Shown: positions 31,468 to 40,169 of the stretch, piece by piece
How the letters are laid out: each line of letters starts with the position of its first letter
Position numbering within the stretch: the stretch's first letter is position 1
Source of the DNA: Prostheceraeus crozeri
Lineage: Eukaryota; Platyhelminthes; Polycladida; Euryleptidae
Assembly (NCBI GenBank): GCA_907163375.1
Contig: CAJQUW010003470.1
Coordinates: 123,848 to 187,847, forward strand
DNA length: 64,000 nucleotides
Direction of reading: 5' to 3'
Position numbers and translations under genes: made by a program
Notes under the pieces: generated by a model
Databases searched by the model: none
Seen by the model: only the letters and a program-made list of their open reading frames with translations
What the model was told of the DNA's origin: nothing

Positions 31468-32805
31468 ATGAATTCTACAAATTCCGAAAATTTAATTAAA
31501 TTAAAAATTGCTAATTTAGATTTATTAAATTATCTATTAAACAAAAATAAAAACTCAAATTGTAAAGTTTACGAAGGTAACGACATACAAAAAAAATTAG
31601 AAAACTTTCCTGGACTTATTTGGAGTAAATATTCAAAAGAAAAACATCTTCCTGGTCATTCATATACCGGTCCAGGAACTCGATTAGATATAAGACTAGA
31701 TGAAAATAATAATCCAAAACCAGGTGAAGAACCAATAAATAGAGTAGACGCCGCCGCTTATAGACATAATTTAGCTTATCGAAATCATGACCTAAAATCT
31801 CGTCATGCAGCTGATAAGAAGATGATTCAAGAATTAGATAGTATTCAGAATCCTTCCTTTAAAGAAAGAATTGAAAAAATGTTTGTTAAGAAAGCTTTAC
31901 AAGCTAAAATATTATTCGGTCAGGGTTTAAATGAAACGACAGCAAGGCTGTCTGAGAGCAACGCTCGAACCTACGCGTCCGGAATGTCGAATGACCTAGA
32001 TCGGCATAGTGAAACTTATGCCTCGGAAATCCACAAAGAATATAGAAGGCCTAAATATTTATTGAAAGTAAAAGTATTTAATAAAGATGATATTTGGAGT
32101 TCTGATCTTATTCATATGCCGAATGAAAAAGATTATAAATACGCATTGACCGTTATAGATTTATATACACGATACGCTTGGGTAAAGCCTTTAAAAAATA
32201 AAAGTGGTCTATCAGTTAAATATGCGTTTGAAGAAATCTTTAAAGAAAGTAATAGAAAGCCAAGGAAATTGTTTGTTGACAAAGGGTCGGAATTTTATAA
32301 CAGAAATGTTCAGCCACTGTTTGAAACTGTTTATTCAACTGAAAATGCAGGGAAGGCTGTAGTGATAGAAAGATTCAATCGGACGTTAAAAAATAAATTA
32401 TTCAAGAAATTTACTGAGCAAAGAAATCAGAAATGGTTGAAGATATTACCAGGAGTTGTAGAAGAGTACAATAATAAAGTTCATTCAGGTATTGAAGAAA
32501 TTCCAAAGAATGCTTCTGACGACCCTGATTTAATCCGAAAGAAAATATTCGAAAATAATAATTTGAATGAGAGTAATCCGAATTTACAGAAACGTAAGCC
32601 AAAATTTAAAATCGGAGATAAAGTTAGAATATTTAAGTATAAGAATAAATTTGAAAAAGGCTTTGTTGGTTACTGGACTAAAGAAATATTTGAAGTTTGT
32701 AAAATAAACCAAACTTATCCGATCACTTACGAAATCAAAGATTTAGATGATGAAGATATCAGAGGCCGTTTTTATCAAAACGAATTACAAAGAAGTGATT
32801 TTTAA
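31468..32805 (+). CDS. Phospholipase-A2-like domain and retroviral-type integrase in one frame (A)
   Basis: 445 codons. Residues about 45-125 form a parvovirus-VP1-like PLA2 domain: calcium loop 'HSYTGPGTRLDIRL', then 'PINRVDAAAYRHNLAYRNHD' with the His-containing catalytic helix. From about residue 195 an rve integrase core begins: 'IWSSDLIHMPN' (first Asp), 'ALTVIDLYTRYAWVKPLK', 'KLFVDKGSEF' (second Asp) and 'VVIERFNRTLKNKLF' (Glu). A C-terminal SH3/chromo-like 'KIGDKVRIFK' and 'FYQNELQRSDF' follow. The integrase inserts element ends with 6-bp duplications; the PLA2-like part would breach membranes on entry. In B the PLA2-like part stands alone. Whether the joint frame is natural or a fusion within this fossil is not known. 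Confidence 0.8.
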   Translation: MNSTNSENLIKLKIANLDLLNYLLNKNKNSNCKVYEGNDIQKKLENFPGLIWSKYSKEKHLPGHSYTGPGTRLDIRLDENNNPKPGEEPINRVDAAAYRHNLAYRNHDLKSRHAADKKMIQELDSIQNPSFKERIEKMFVKKALQAKILFGQGLNETTARLSESNARTYASGMSNDLDRHSETYASEIHKEYRRPKYLLKVKVFNKDDIWSSDLIHMPNEKDYKYALTVIDLYTRYAWVKPLKNKSGLSVKYAFEEIFKESNRKPRKLFVDKGSEFYNRNVQPLFETVYSTENAGKAVVIERFNRTLKNKLFKKFTEQRNQKWLKILPGVVEEYNNKVHSGIEEIPKNASDDPDLIRKKIFENNNLNESNPNLQKRKPKFKIGDKVRIFKYKNKFEKGFVGYWTKEIFEVCKINQTYPITYEIKDLDDEDIRGRFYQNELQRSDF

Positions 32806-32880
32806 ATATCATTATCATTATTTATTATTGGAGCTATCGTTTCGGGAGTGAAATTCCCTTATTAGGCGTAGCCATAGAAC

Positions 32881-33336
32881 CTACGCTTCATTCAATTCTA
32901 ACATAATATCTAGAAATGGTACTCCTTCCTGTAATTTCAATAAAACATAAAGACATAATTGACCACAATAAGTAGTTCCTGGTTTTTGAATTTGAAACGT
33001 ATTATAAATTCCATTTCCAAGTAATTTTTTAACTTCGTTTGTTGGAGGCAATCCATAAGAGTCAAAATAGTAATTATCTCCATTTTTATCTCTATGCCCC
33101 GCTGACCAATGTACTCCTTTTTGGTCTGACGTGTGAAGATTTGTTATGAAATTTATAGTTATAACTTTGTTCCGGGAACTGAAGGTTCCTGTTGGCTTAT
33201 TTTTAATCAATTGTGATTCGTCTCTCATTAGGACATGAAAATTCTTTATTCCTAATCGATTAGCGATTTTCTTTAGGTCGAAATTCGTTGTTGTTTGTGT
33301 TACATATAATTTAAAAAACTCATTTATGTTGCTCAT
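32881..33336 (-). CDS. Adenain-like cysteine protease (A copy)
   Basis: About 151 codons on the minus strand from 'MSNINEFFKLYV'; an upstream in-frame Met at 33,351 is possible. The catalytic set of the adenain/Ulp1 fold is visible: 'GVHWSA' (His), 'YYFDSYGLPP' (Asp) and 'TYCGQLCLYVLL' (Gln and Cys). 'NFHVLMRDE' near the N-terminus is typical of the Polinton PRO protein. It matures capsid, pVI- and pX-like proteins at Gly-Gly or Gly-Ala sites. Length is slightly below the viral 200 residues but usual for Polintons. Transcribed toward the integrase gene, with their ends about 75 bp apart. Confidence 0.85.
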   Translation of the reverse strand: MSNINEFFKLYVTQTTTNFDLKKIANRLGIKNFHVLMRDESQLIKNKPTGTFSSRNKVITINFITNLHTSDQKGVHWSAGHRDKNGDNYYFDSYGLPPTNEVKKLLGNGIYNTFQIQKPGTTYCGQLCLYVLLKLQEGVPFLDIMLELNEA

Positions 33337-33373
33337 TTTATAATAAAACAATTTCTTATAGGGACTTCTAGAA

Positions 33374-33556
33374 GTCAGAAGGGAGGGGGTATTGATTTAA
33401 AACTGTTCTCTAATTATGACTTTCCTTACTACTTTGTCAGAAGGGAGGGGGTATTCATTTAAAACTGTTCTCTAATTATGACTTTCCTTACTACTTTGTC
33501 AGAAGGGGAGTATTGATTTAAAACTGTTCTCTAATTATGACTTTCCTTACTACTTA
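33374..33556 (+). repeat. 62-bp tandem repeat x3 with G-rich core
   Basis: Units beginning GTCAGAAGGGAGGGGGTATT at 33,374, 33,436 and 33,498, just upstream of the protease gene. Each has a 'GGGAGGGGG' run; the third unit is shorter in that run. Similar C-rich sequence, inverted, is at 36,020-36,065 next to B's protease piece, so the array marks the protease 5' flank. Confidence 0.9.
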
Positions 33557-33599
33557 TTCGATTTTGAAATGATTTAATTTAATCTAAATTAAAACGTTT

Positions 33600-33780
33600 T
33601 ATTGTTACATTTTATTAGTAGAGTTAGTGTTTCGCACATCTTTTATCAATAGTAATTCATTTCTCATCAATATGTAAAAATTCTTTATTCCCAATTGCTT
33701 AGCAATCTCATTTAAGTCGATTTGATGTGGTTTGTTTGCTGTATATTTTTAGGAAATCTCAAATGTTACTCATTTTAAAT
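33600..33780 (-). pseudogene. Partial second copy of protease N-terminus
   Basis: On the minus strand the region gives sequence related to the first 45 residues of the protease at 33,336 ('LNEIAKQLGIKNFYILMRNE' against 'LKKIANRLGIKNFHVLMRDE'), in degenerate form. Part of the end cassette shared with B, where a shorter trace is at about 53,030-53,095. It is fossil sequence of no independent function. Confidence 0.6.
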
Positions 33781-34000
33781 GGAATAAAATGTACTGTTTA
33801 ACAATGTTCCATTTTATCTTTATGAACTCTCATTAAGAAGATATTGATTGTTTTATCTGCATTAAGACAATAGCAACATCTGTTACTACATTTCTCAAAC
33901 CGCATGATTGATTCACGCATGAACAGCTGCTTGCTACCAGTTTATGCTATTCAGTATGAGAGAATTCTTTATGACCCGCATAATTCACAACTTGTCACTT

Positions 34001-34092
34001 GAACAGCTGCTGCAATTATTCCACGTATTACTTACGTGCATTCATTCTGTGAACGTTCTACGAGACTGACTGCTTACGAATCATCTGTGACC
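34001..34092 (+). promoter_or_regulatory. Conserved 5' leader of the end-cassette gene (A)
   Basis: Sequence from GAACAGCTGCTG, through ATTATTCCACGTATTAC and GTGCATTCATTCTGTGA, to TTCTACGAGACTG is shared with 53,484-53,592 of Polinton B, although the genes that follow are strongly diverged. Conservation points to promoter or leader function. A CAGCTG E-box-like palindrome starts the block. No clear TATA box was picked out. Confidence 0.6.
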
Positions 34093-34173
34093 TTTATCTA
34101 TTTTGGACAATTTCATCAGCGACTTTCAACAATTTCATTTTTATCATAATTAATTCACTACGTTTTAACGAAA

Positions 34174-34761
34174 ATGGCACGTTCAAGCATCGCCTTTGCC
34201 GATTTGAAAAGAAAAATTTCAGAGACTATTGTGAACGAAGATCAACGGAAGAAGTGTATTGAGATGCTAACAGAATTTCAGGAGAAATATCTTAAACCAA
34301 GGGAAGAAGAAGACATCCACGCATCAAAAACATTCAGAGAATTTTTAGTGATAACTCGATTTGAAGACACATTGCAAGATAACGCCATCAATATCAGTTC
34401 AAACTATAATTTTGAAGAAATTCAAAGAGACATCTTACCATCAGAGCTAACTAATTATTTAGCACATTTAAGAAGAGAAGAAGACATTTCGGTGAACAAT
34501 ACTGTCAAGTTATCGTTGTTAAAAGGAAGAGCTTTGACTGTAATCCGGGGAAGTGGCCATGTTTGTAAACAATTAGGTTATTCGAGAGGCTATAACATCT
34601 TTTTAAGAAAATTTTATAAACTATATTTACGATTTCCGTTTATTAAGAACTCGACGGAATCTATATCATTTTTCAAAAGGAACTTCGCTATTATTGACTC
34701 GTATCTTCGCCATGGGAGACAGCGCCCAACCCTTGATGAAATACTAAACTCAATCAATTGA
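34174..34761 (+). CDS. End-cassette protein of A, unknown function
   Basis: 195 codons, complete, ordinary-looking codon use and less AT-rich than the core genes. Helical throughout by composition. The C-terminal half contains 'LKGRALTVIRGSG', 'LGYSRGYNIFLRKFYKLYLR' and 'STESISFFKRNFAIIDSYL'. That order (core helix, then 'xxSRxxxxFxxKFYKL', then 'IxxYL') resembles the matching part of B's end-cassette protein at 53,606 and, loosely, the DUF3102-like helix-turn-helix proteins of phages. Flanks on both sides are conserved with B while the coding part is not, suggesting fast evolution. No catalytic motif, signal peptide or membrane segment. Confidence 0.6.
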   Translation: MARSSIAFADLKRKISETIVNEDQRKKCIEMLTEFQEKYLKPREEEDIHASKTFREFLVITRFEDTLQDNAINISSNYNFEEIQRDILPSELTNYLAHLRREEDISVNNTVKLSLLKGRALTVIRGSGHVCKQLGYSRGYNIFLRKFYKLYLRFPFIKNSTESISFFKRNFAIIDSYLRHGRQRPTLDEILNSIN

Positions 34762-34785
34762 AACGGTAAGCTACTTGCAATGGAT

Positions 34786-35030
34786 AATAGTACTATGAGT
34801 ATTACCTTATTTCAATTTACGTGAAACAAATGTATTATGGCATGATACATTTTAGTAACATATATATTATTCGTTGTAAACCATACTACTTGTCCTCATT
34901 GGTTTTATAGTACTATGTGGCTTACCTTATTTTACTCATACAGAAACAATTGTATCATGGCATAACACATTTTCTAGTCAACATATTTTATTCGTTGTAA
35001 ATCATGTTTTCCTTGTACACAGCACTTGTC
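34786..35030 (+). repeat. 120-bp tandem repeat x2 in 3' flank of end-cassette gene (A)
   Basis: ATAGTACTATG begins units at 34,786 and 34,906; each runs through 'TGGCAT' and 'TTCGTTGTAAA' motifs. A polyadenylation signal, AATAAA, follows at 35,040-35,045. B has a similar layout, three units of about 121-127 bp after its own gene, but of different sequence. Confidence 0.75.
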
Positions 35031-35039
35031 TGTGATGTG

Positions 35040-35045
35040 AATAAA
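35040..35045 (+). terminator. AATAAA polyadenylation signal (A end cassette)
   Basis: AATAAAATATTT followed by a 'GTGTTTTCATTTTTGCATC' stretch is matched in B (AATAAA at 54,684-54,689, then 'TGTGTTTTCGTTTTGCATTC'-like sequence). A conserved 3' end supports a real transcript for the end-cassette gene. Confidence 0.6.
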
Positions 35046-35092
35046 ATATTTGAAAGACCAAAGATGGAAATGTGTTTTCATTTTTGCATCAA

Positions 35093-35196
35093 GTTAAAGC
35101 TGTAGCAACAACAGGAATTGTAAGAACGCCAGTTGAAATGATAATAGTAAGAGCGCCTAAACTTATTGTTAAGAATATGCCAATTCCTTGTGTTAC
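35093..35196 (-). pseudogene. Fragment of the membrane-protein gene beside A's right TIR
   Basis: About 104 bp on the minus strand match the double membrane segment of the gene at 17,775-18,485 ('GIGIFLTIS', 'VVATAL'), slightly diverged. So the gene that borders A's left TIR has an inverted fragment bordering the right TIR. Polinton B shows the same habit with a different fragment (35,951-36,030). Confidence 0.75.
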
Positions 35197-35456
35197 CGCC
35201 TAAATTTTCGATTACGTGATATTTTGAGACCGCCTAAATTTTCGGCCACGTGAAATTTTGATTTTTTTTGAAAATTTGTCACTACCTAAATTTTCGCCCT
35301 TCGGCCTTCGGCCACGTGAAATTTGAAATCTACCTAAATTTTTGAAATTTTGATTTTTTGAAAATTTTGAAAAAACCCGCAAAACTGTGACATCCGGCGC
35401 AAGCGAAGCGAAGCAAAGCGAAGCGAAGCGTCGCGCCGGATGCCACACTATATACT
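35195..35456 (-). repeat. Polinton A right terminal inverted repeat
   Basis: Complement of 17,312-17,573 with few differences, including the 16-bp stem and CGCTT-rich loop at about 35,390-35,447. Followed by ACTAGC, the right-hand target duplication. Confidence 0.9.
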
Positions 35457-35950
35457 ACTAGCAATGGGCAAAAGACCGTTCCAGGACACCATAAAATTCA
35501 AAAAATAGTATCTTTAAAAACGACATAAATTCATGAATTTGAACCCTTTTTCATGTTTTTAAGACCTAAATAAATGAATTTAGTCCATTCAAAAAGTACC
35601 ATTTTTCAAAAAATGGTACTTTTTAAAAACGACATAAATTCATGAATTTGAACCCTTTTTCAGGTTATGAAGAAAAAACCGTTTTTAAAAATACCCAATT
35701 TTTCAAATTTTTCAAAATCTCAAAATTTGAGAATTACAATTTTTACTCCCAAAATCATGACCGTTCCAGGACACCGAAAATCATAAAAGTTAAGAATCTC
35801 AAATTTGAGAATTACAATTTTTACCCCCCTTAAAATCATGACCGTTCCAGGACACCGAAAAAATCATAAAGTTAGTATTTTTAAAAACGTCTTTTAAATC
35901 CGTTTTTCAGGTTTTTAAAATATATCATGTGACTAATAATATTTCTTTAA
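35457..35950 (+). repeat. Polinton B left terminal inverted repeat (main part)
   Basis: Pairs with 54,743-55,233 over about 490 bp. Contains three copies of GACCGTTCCAGGACACC (near 35,475, 35,760 and 35,840) and repeated 'CGACATAAATTCATGAATTT' modules. The first nine bases of this TIR are stranded at 17,303-17,311, cut off by Polinton A. No similarity to A's TIR was seen. Confidence 0.9.
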
Positions 35951-36030
35951 AAGTGGAAAAAACAAAAGTGGAAGAAACCACGGGGATGTATCCTTCAATA
36001 TCATATGAACGTAGTTCCACTACCCCCTCC
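35951..36030 (+). pseudogene. 5' fragment of the membrane-protein gene beside B's left TIR
   Basis: Matches the first ~25 codons of the membrane-protein gene ('KVEETxxxYPSxSYERSST'), plus-strand, directly after the TIR, as in A. B's full-length version is at the opposite end (52,250-52,975, minus). This suggests the interior was inverted after the TIR-gene junction was set up. Confidence 0.7.
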
Positions 36031-36093
36031 CTTCTAATTTCTAGGGGTCCCTTCTGACTTCTAGGGGTCCCTTAAGAAATTTTTTATTATAAA

Positions 36094-36300
36094 ATGAACA
36101 ACATAAATGAGTTTTTAAAATTATATGGAACGCAAACAACTACAAATTTTGATTTAAAGATAATTGCAAATCAATTAGGAATAAAGAATTTTCATGTTCT
36201 AATGAGAGGCCAATTACATTTCCTAAAAAATAAGCCAACTGTAAATTTCATAACAAATCTTCACGAAACAGACAGCTTTGCTGTCGTTTCATTTAAACCC
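36094..36300 (+). pseudogene. Adenain-like protease, partial (B copy)
   Basis: Related over its first ~65 residues to the protease of A ('MNNINEFLKLYGTQTTTNF', 'NQLGIKNFHVLMR'). It faces the PLA2-like gene tail to tail. Only part of the gene is present in this fossil. Confidence 0.75.
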
Positions 36301-36755
36301 TGGCCGTATAATATTTTAGCTTGTAAAGCTTTCTTAACAAACATTTTTTCAATTCTTTCTTTAAAGGAAGGATTCTGAATACTATCTAATTCTTGAATCA
36401 TCTTCTTATCAGCTGCATGACGAGATTTTAGGTCATGATTTCGATAAGCTAAATTATGTCTATAAGCGGCGGCATCTACTCTATTTATTGGTTCTTCACC
36501 TGGTTTCGGATTATTATTCTCATCAAGTCTTATATCTAATCGAGTTCCTGGACCGGTATATGAATGACCCGGAAGATGTTTTTCTTTTGAATATTTACTC
36601 CAAATAAATCCAGGAAAGTTTTCTAATGTTTTTTGTATGTCGTTACCTTCATAAACTTTACAATTTGAGTTTTTATTTTTGTTTAATAGATAATTTAATA
36701 AATCTAAATTAGCAATTTTTAATTTAATTAAATTTTCGGAATTTGTAGAATTCAT
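36261..36755 (-). CDS. Phospholipase-A2-like protein (B copy)
   Basis: 164 codons on the minus strand, nearly identical to residues 1-155 of A's joint PLA2-integrase frame: 'HSYTGPGTRLDIRL' calcium loop and 'RVDAAAYRHNLAYRNHD' helix. PLA2-like domains of this type are used by parvoviruses and some adinto/Polinton-like viruses to leave the endosome. Here the domain stands alone; no integrase segment was recognised in this element. Confidence 0.75.
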   Translation of the reverse strand: MNSTNSENLIKLKIANLDLLNYLLNKNKNSNCKVYEGNDIQKTLENFPGFIWSKYSKEKHLPGHSYTGPGTRLDIRLDENNNPKPGEEPINRVDAAAYRHNLAYRNHDLKSRHAADKKMIQELDSIQNPSFKERIEKMFVKKALQAKILYGQGLNETTAKLSVS

Positions 36756-36808
36756 TTTTAAAGATAAAATAAATGTTTTACCTAATCAGACCAAAGGTCC
36801 TGAGGTTA

Positions 36809-37171
36809 TTACCTTATCATACTAGGACTTAGATATATTCCAGAACCATCTTTAGTTTCTTTAATTTCAATTAAATCATCAACATTGTGGAGAATGTTTT
36901 TAAGAACTGGTTTTCCTTCATCAACTAATTTTAATTTACTAATAAAATTACCTACTACTCCTTCTCCCCTAGCAACTTTCTCTAACTCTCTATTATGACG
37001 TTTTTGTTCTTCTAATGCTGCCTTCTCTGATTTATTTTTATTAACTGCTTGTAAAATACCAGCTGTCCCACCTGCAACACTTCCTGCTGCTGCTATACCA
37101 CCTATTATTAGTGGAATTGATGGGAGAATCCCGCCATTCTTTTCTTCTTGTAATTGAATATTCTCTATCAT
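36809..37171 (-). CDS. pX-like small capsid/core protein (B copy)
   Basis: 120 codons with the same 'NGGILPSIPLIIGGIAAAG' hydrophobic segment and charged tail as the A copy, differing at about two residues. Its small upstream neighbour (the 36-residue gene in A) is interrupted here by the first Penelope-like insertion. Confidence 0.5.
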   Translation of the reverse strand: MIENIQLQEEKNGGILPSIPLIIGGIAAAGSVAGGTAGILQAVNKNKSEKAALEEQKRHNRELEKVARGEGVVGNFISKLKLVDEGKPVLKNILHNVDDLIEIKETKDGSGIYLSPSMIR

Positions 37172-37269
37172 TGGTTTACTTATGTAATACTTTTTTTATT
37201 AATGGTAATAGTTTTAGGGGTATTTTTGTCAACAATATTACGTAATTTTAATTCAACAGTTTTATTATT

Positions 37270-38396
37270 TTTTTAAAAAAATGATTCCCCTTTACTCAGT
37301 TTATAAATAAATAAGGCCACTAAATTCATTTGATAAAATTAAAAACTAATTCTTGCACAATGCATTTCGTCCACTCTTATTCAAGTGCAAACATGGACTA
37401 ACTATAAAATACAAAATCTGAAATCATATACTTCTACAGTAATAAATCTATGAATGAAATTGAACATATCGGGCGCATAGAATTTGTTCCTCTGATACCT
37501 TGAAAGAAGAATTGGATTTCATTAAAAGATCACTTCGATTAAATGGGTATCCTGAGTCATTTTTCGTAAACAACAAATATAAAAAAGTTCAGTGAGAGAA
37601 AGATGTGTATGACCTGAAAAAGAAGAAAATATTCTTAACTTCCCATTCATTCATTCATTGGGGCAAAATTTTTTTTAATAGCTAGAAAGAAACAAAGCAT
37701 TCAGTGTATTTCCTAGTGCTCGTTTGCAAGTGATTTTCACTACACGAAGGATTCCGATACGCTCTCTGAAGGATAGATTCCGCCTCTTCTCCACAATCAA
37801 ATGTATATTACAATTTCATTGTACCTGTGGAAGCAAGTACGTTGGGAAGACGGTAAGATGTCTGAATGAGAGAGTTTCGGAACACCTTCCAAAGTGGTTA
37901 GCCAACCCTTTAAAATGCCCACCAAGGTCCACTGCAATTCCAGCTAGCAGCATCACAAGACATTTGCAAGTCTGTAACAACGAGAGACAAACTGCTTTGA
38001 ATAATTTTAGCATTAAGTACCACATCAACAACAAACACACATTAGGAATCACAGAGTCTCTCGTCATTTTGCGCGAGAATCCCGACTTGTGTTCGCAAAA
38101 AGATTTTATTTCCACCCTTTACTTACCTTGGTAGCTTTAGTCTCTGTTTTGCTTCTTCTAATATCTAGGTTATTTACTCAATTGTTATTAGTTCATATCT
38201 ATTAAGTCTACTAGATTATAGGTTTGCATGCTCTCAATTTCATTCATAGATTTATTACTGTAGAAGTATATGATTTCAGATTTTGTATTTTATAGTTAGT
38301 CCATGTTTGCACTTGAATAAGAGTGGACGAAATGCATTGTGCAAGAATTAGTTTTTAATTTTATCAAATGAATTTAGTGGCCTTATTTATTTATAA
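37270..38396 (+). mobile_element. Penelope-like element 1, truncated, with inverted flanks
   Basis: Inserted in Polinton B with the 12-bp target duplication AGTTTTATTATT (37,258-37,269 and 38,397-38,408). It begins and ends with a perfect 162-bp inverted repeat (37,301-37,462 against 38,234-38,395), the inverted terminal arrangement often seen in Penelope-like elements. The interior holds the GIY-YIG endonuclease end only; no reverse-transcriptase motifs. The same target sequence is uninterrupted in Polinton A (about 30,945-30,970). Confidence 0.85.
37724..38134 (+). pseudogene. GIY-YIG endonuclease domain of Penelope-like element 1
   Basis: 136-codon frame with 'LQFHCTCGSKYVGKTVRCL' (the GIY-YIG strand pair in divergent form, KYVGKT), 'NERVSEH', 'SITRHLQVC' and a C-terminal 'ESLVILRENPDLCSQKD'. 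This is the C-terminal nuclease of Penelope-like reverse transcriptases, which nicks the target for insertion. The N-terminal reverse transcriptase is missing because the copy is 5' truncated. Confidence 0.75.
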
Positions 38397-38563
38397 AGTT
38401 TTATTATTATTACTTTTCGCTTGCGACATTTTTAATAAAAAAATTTTATGTGAGGAAAAATTTTAATCTATTCTAATTGACTGATTAGCGTTCTGAAGCA
38501 ATGACAAAACAAGACACATTACACGAATTTGCAAGAATTTAACCTAGTAGGAAAAGCAGTTAT

Positions 38564-39232
38564 TTATTTAAAAACCTTTAGGAGGTATGACATACCGTTG
38601 TAATCTGCAGTGTGATTGATCTTAGGTTGATACTCTTTTATCATTAAAGCTTCTACAACATTTATATGATAATTACTGTTACCTTTATACCTTATGCGAA
38701 ATTGATTACTTATATCATACGTACAATGATTACATGTACTGACATGTTTGTAAATTGCTGTATCTGTACTTCTATGTTCTTCGATCCTTTGTTGGAGTCT
38801 TCGTTTGGTTTTGCCAATATATTGGCTGCTTGGATCACCCAAGCATGTGAATTCATAGACCACACAAGACTTCAGCAAAGGTCCCGATTTGCATTTCAAA
38901 GAGAAGTATGATTTTACTTTCGTAGTATTGAATACAATCTTAGAGTTGATACCGTATCTTTTGTATATTTTCATCAAATTATTCCGTAATGTAAGCGATG
39001 GTTGACCAATATACGGTAGTACTGTATAGTTTACATGTGCATCTGCTGTACTCGTACATGTATCATTGTGCCCGTTGGAAATCACTGTATTCTTTTTGTT
39101 AAGAAAGTTACGTACGATTTTTTCTACTGTACTCCGTGGGTAGCCGTTTTTCTGAAAAATACTAGTCATGTTTTTTACTTCGTTATGAAACATTTCCCAG
39201 CAGTTTGATACTGTATATGCTCGATGTAACAT
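38564..39232 (-). pseudogene. Penelope-like RT tail and GIY-YIG domain, left half
   Basis: 222-codon frame. N-terminal 'MLHRAYTVSNCWEMFHNEV' and 'IFQKNGYPRSTVEKIV' match the post-polymerase thumb/linker of Penelope-like proteins; 'LPYIGQPSLTLRNNLMKI' follows. A GIY-YIG domain has 'CVVYEFTCLGDPSSQYIGKT', 'RRLQQRIEEHRS', 'IYKHVSTCNHC' and 'EALMIKEYQPKINHT'. Open to its stop. It lacks the polymerase core. Confidence 0.8.
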
Positions 39233-39335
39233 CCCATTAATAAGTCCAACTTTCCATTGCCTAGGGCAAACAGAATTGTAATTTAATAAGAGGCCAAAAA
39301 AGAGTACCTAAACAGACAACATCCTAACCTAAAAT

Positions 39336-40169
39336 TCACCACTGAAGTGGGCAACAACAAGTTACCTTTCCTAGATGTATTCATTAACACTGAAGATACT
39401 TTACAAACTTCCATTTACCGTAAAGATACGTATACTGGCCTCTTATTAAATTACAATTCTGTTTGCCCTAGGCAATGGAAAGTTGGACTTATTAATGGGA
39501 TGTTACATCGAGCATATACAGTATCAAACTGCTGGGAAATGTTTCATAACGAAGTAAAAAACATGACTAGTATTTTTCAGAAAAACGGCTACCCACGGAG
39601 TACAGTAGAAAAAATCGTACGTAACTTTCTTAACAAAAAGAATACAGTGATTTCCAACGGGCACAATGATACATGTACGAGTACAGCAGATGCACATGTA
39701 AACTATACAGTACTACCGTATATTGGTCAACCATCGCTTACATTACGGAATAATTTGATGAAAATATACAAAAGATACGGTATCAACTCTAAGATTTGAT
39801 TCAATACTACGAAAGTAAAATCATACTTCTCTTTTGAAATGCAAATCGGGACCTTTGCTGAAGTCTTGTGTGGTCTATGAATTCACATGCTTGGGTGATC
39901 CAAGCAGCCAATATATTGGCAAAACCAAACGAAGACTCCAACAAAGGATCGAAGAACATAGAAGTACAGATACAGCAATTTACAAACATGTCAGTACATG
40001 TAATCATTGTACGTATGATATAAGTAATCAATTTCGCATAAGGTATAAAGGTAACAGTAATTATCATATAAATGTTGTAGAAGCTTTAATGATAAAAGAG
40101 TATCAACCTAAGATCAATCACACTGCAGATTACAACGGTATGTCATACCTCCTAAAGGTTTTTAAATAA
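39336..40169 (+). pseudogene. Penelope-like RT tail and GIY-YIG domain, right half
   Basis: The plus-strand half begins slightly further upstream, including 'GNNKLPFLDVFINTEDT', 'SIYRKDTYTGLLLNYNS' and 'CPRQWKVGLINGMLHRAY', the conserved end of the Penelope reverse-transcriptase domain. The same linker and GIY-YIG domain as the left half follow. Present in two open pieces (39,347-39,799 and 39,834-40,169). One inverted half of the doublet insertion. Confidence 0.8.

Larger units (their letters stand above)
17312..35456 (+). mobile_element. Polinton (Maverick) A, inner element, broken, 18.1 kb
   Basis: Its ends AGTATATAGTGTGACATCC and the complement of AGTATATAGTGTGGCATCC form a TIR of about 262 bp (17,312-17,573 and 35,195-35,456). 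The flanking 6 bp are AATAGC on the left (17,306-17,311) and ACTAGC on the right (35,457-35,462), a target duplication matching at five of six. The insertion lies nine bases inside Polinton B. Parts in order: membrane protein, conserved unknown, penton-like, ATPase, intein-bearing polymerase locus, clamp-like protein (reverse), fibre-like coiled coil, pVI-like, capsid, pX-like, phospholipase-A2-like plus integrase, protease (reverse), end cassette. Roughly eight breaks; otherwise a full part list. The core nearly matches B, but the ends and polymerase do not. Confidence 0.92.

Noticed and set aside
33374-33556. CRISPR-like array
   Set aside because: Units are contiguous tandem repeats without unique spacers, in eukaryotic DNA.
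37816-38115. 99-codon minus-strand frame in Penelope-like element 1
   Set aside because: Antisense of the GIY-YIG domain.
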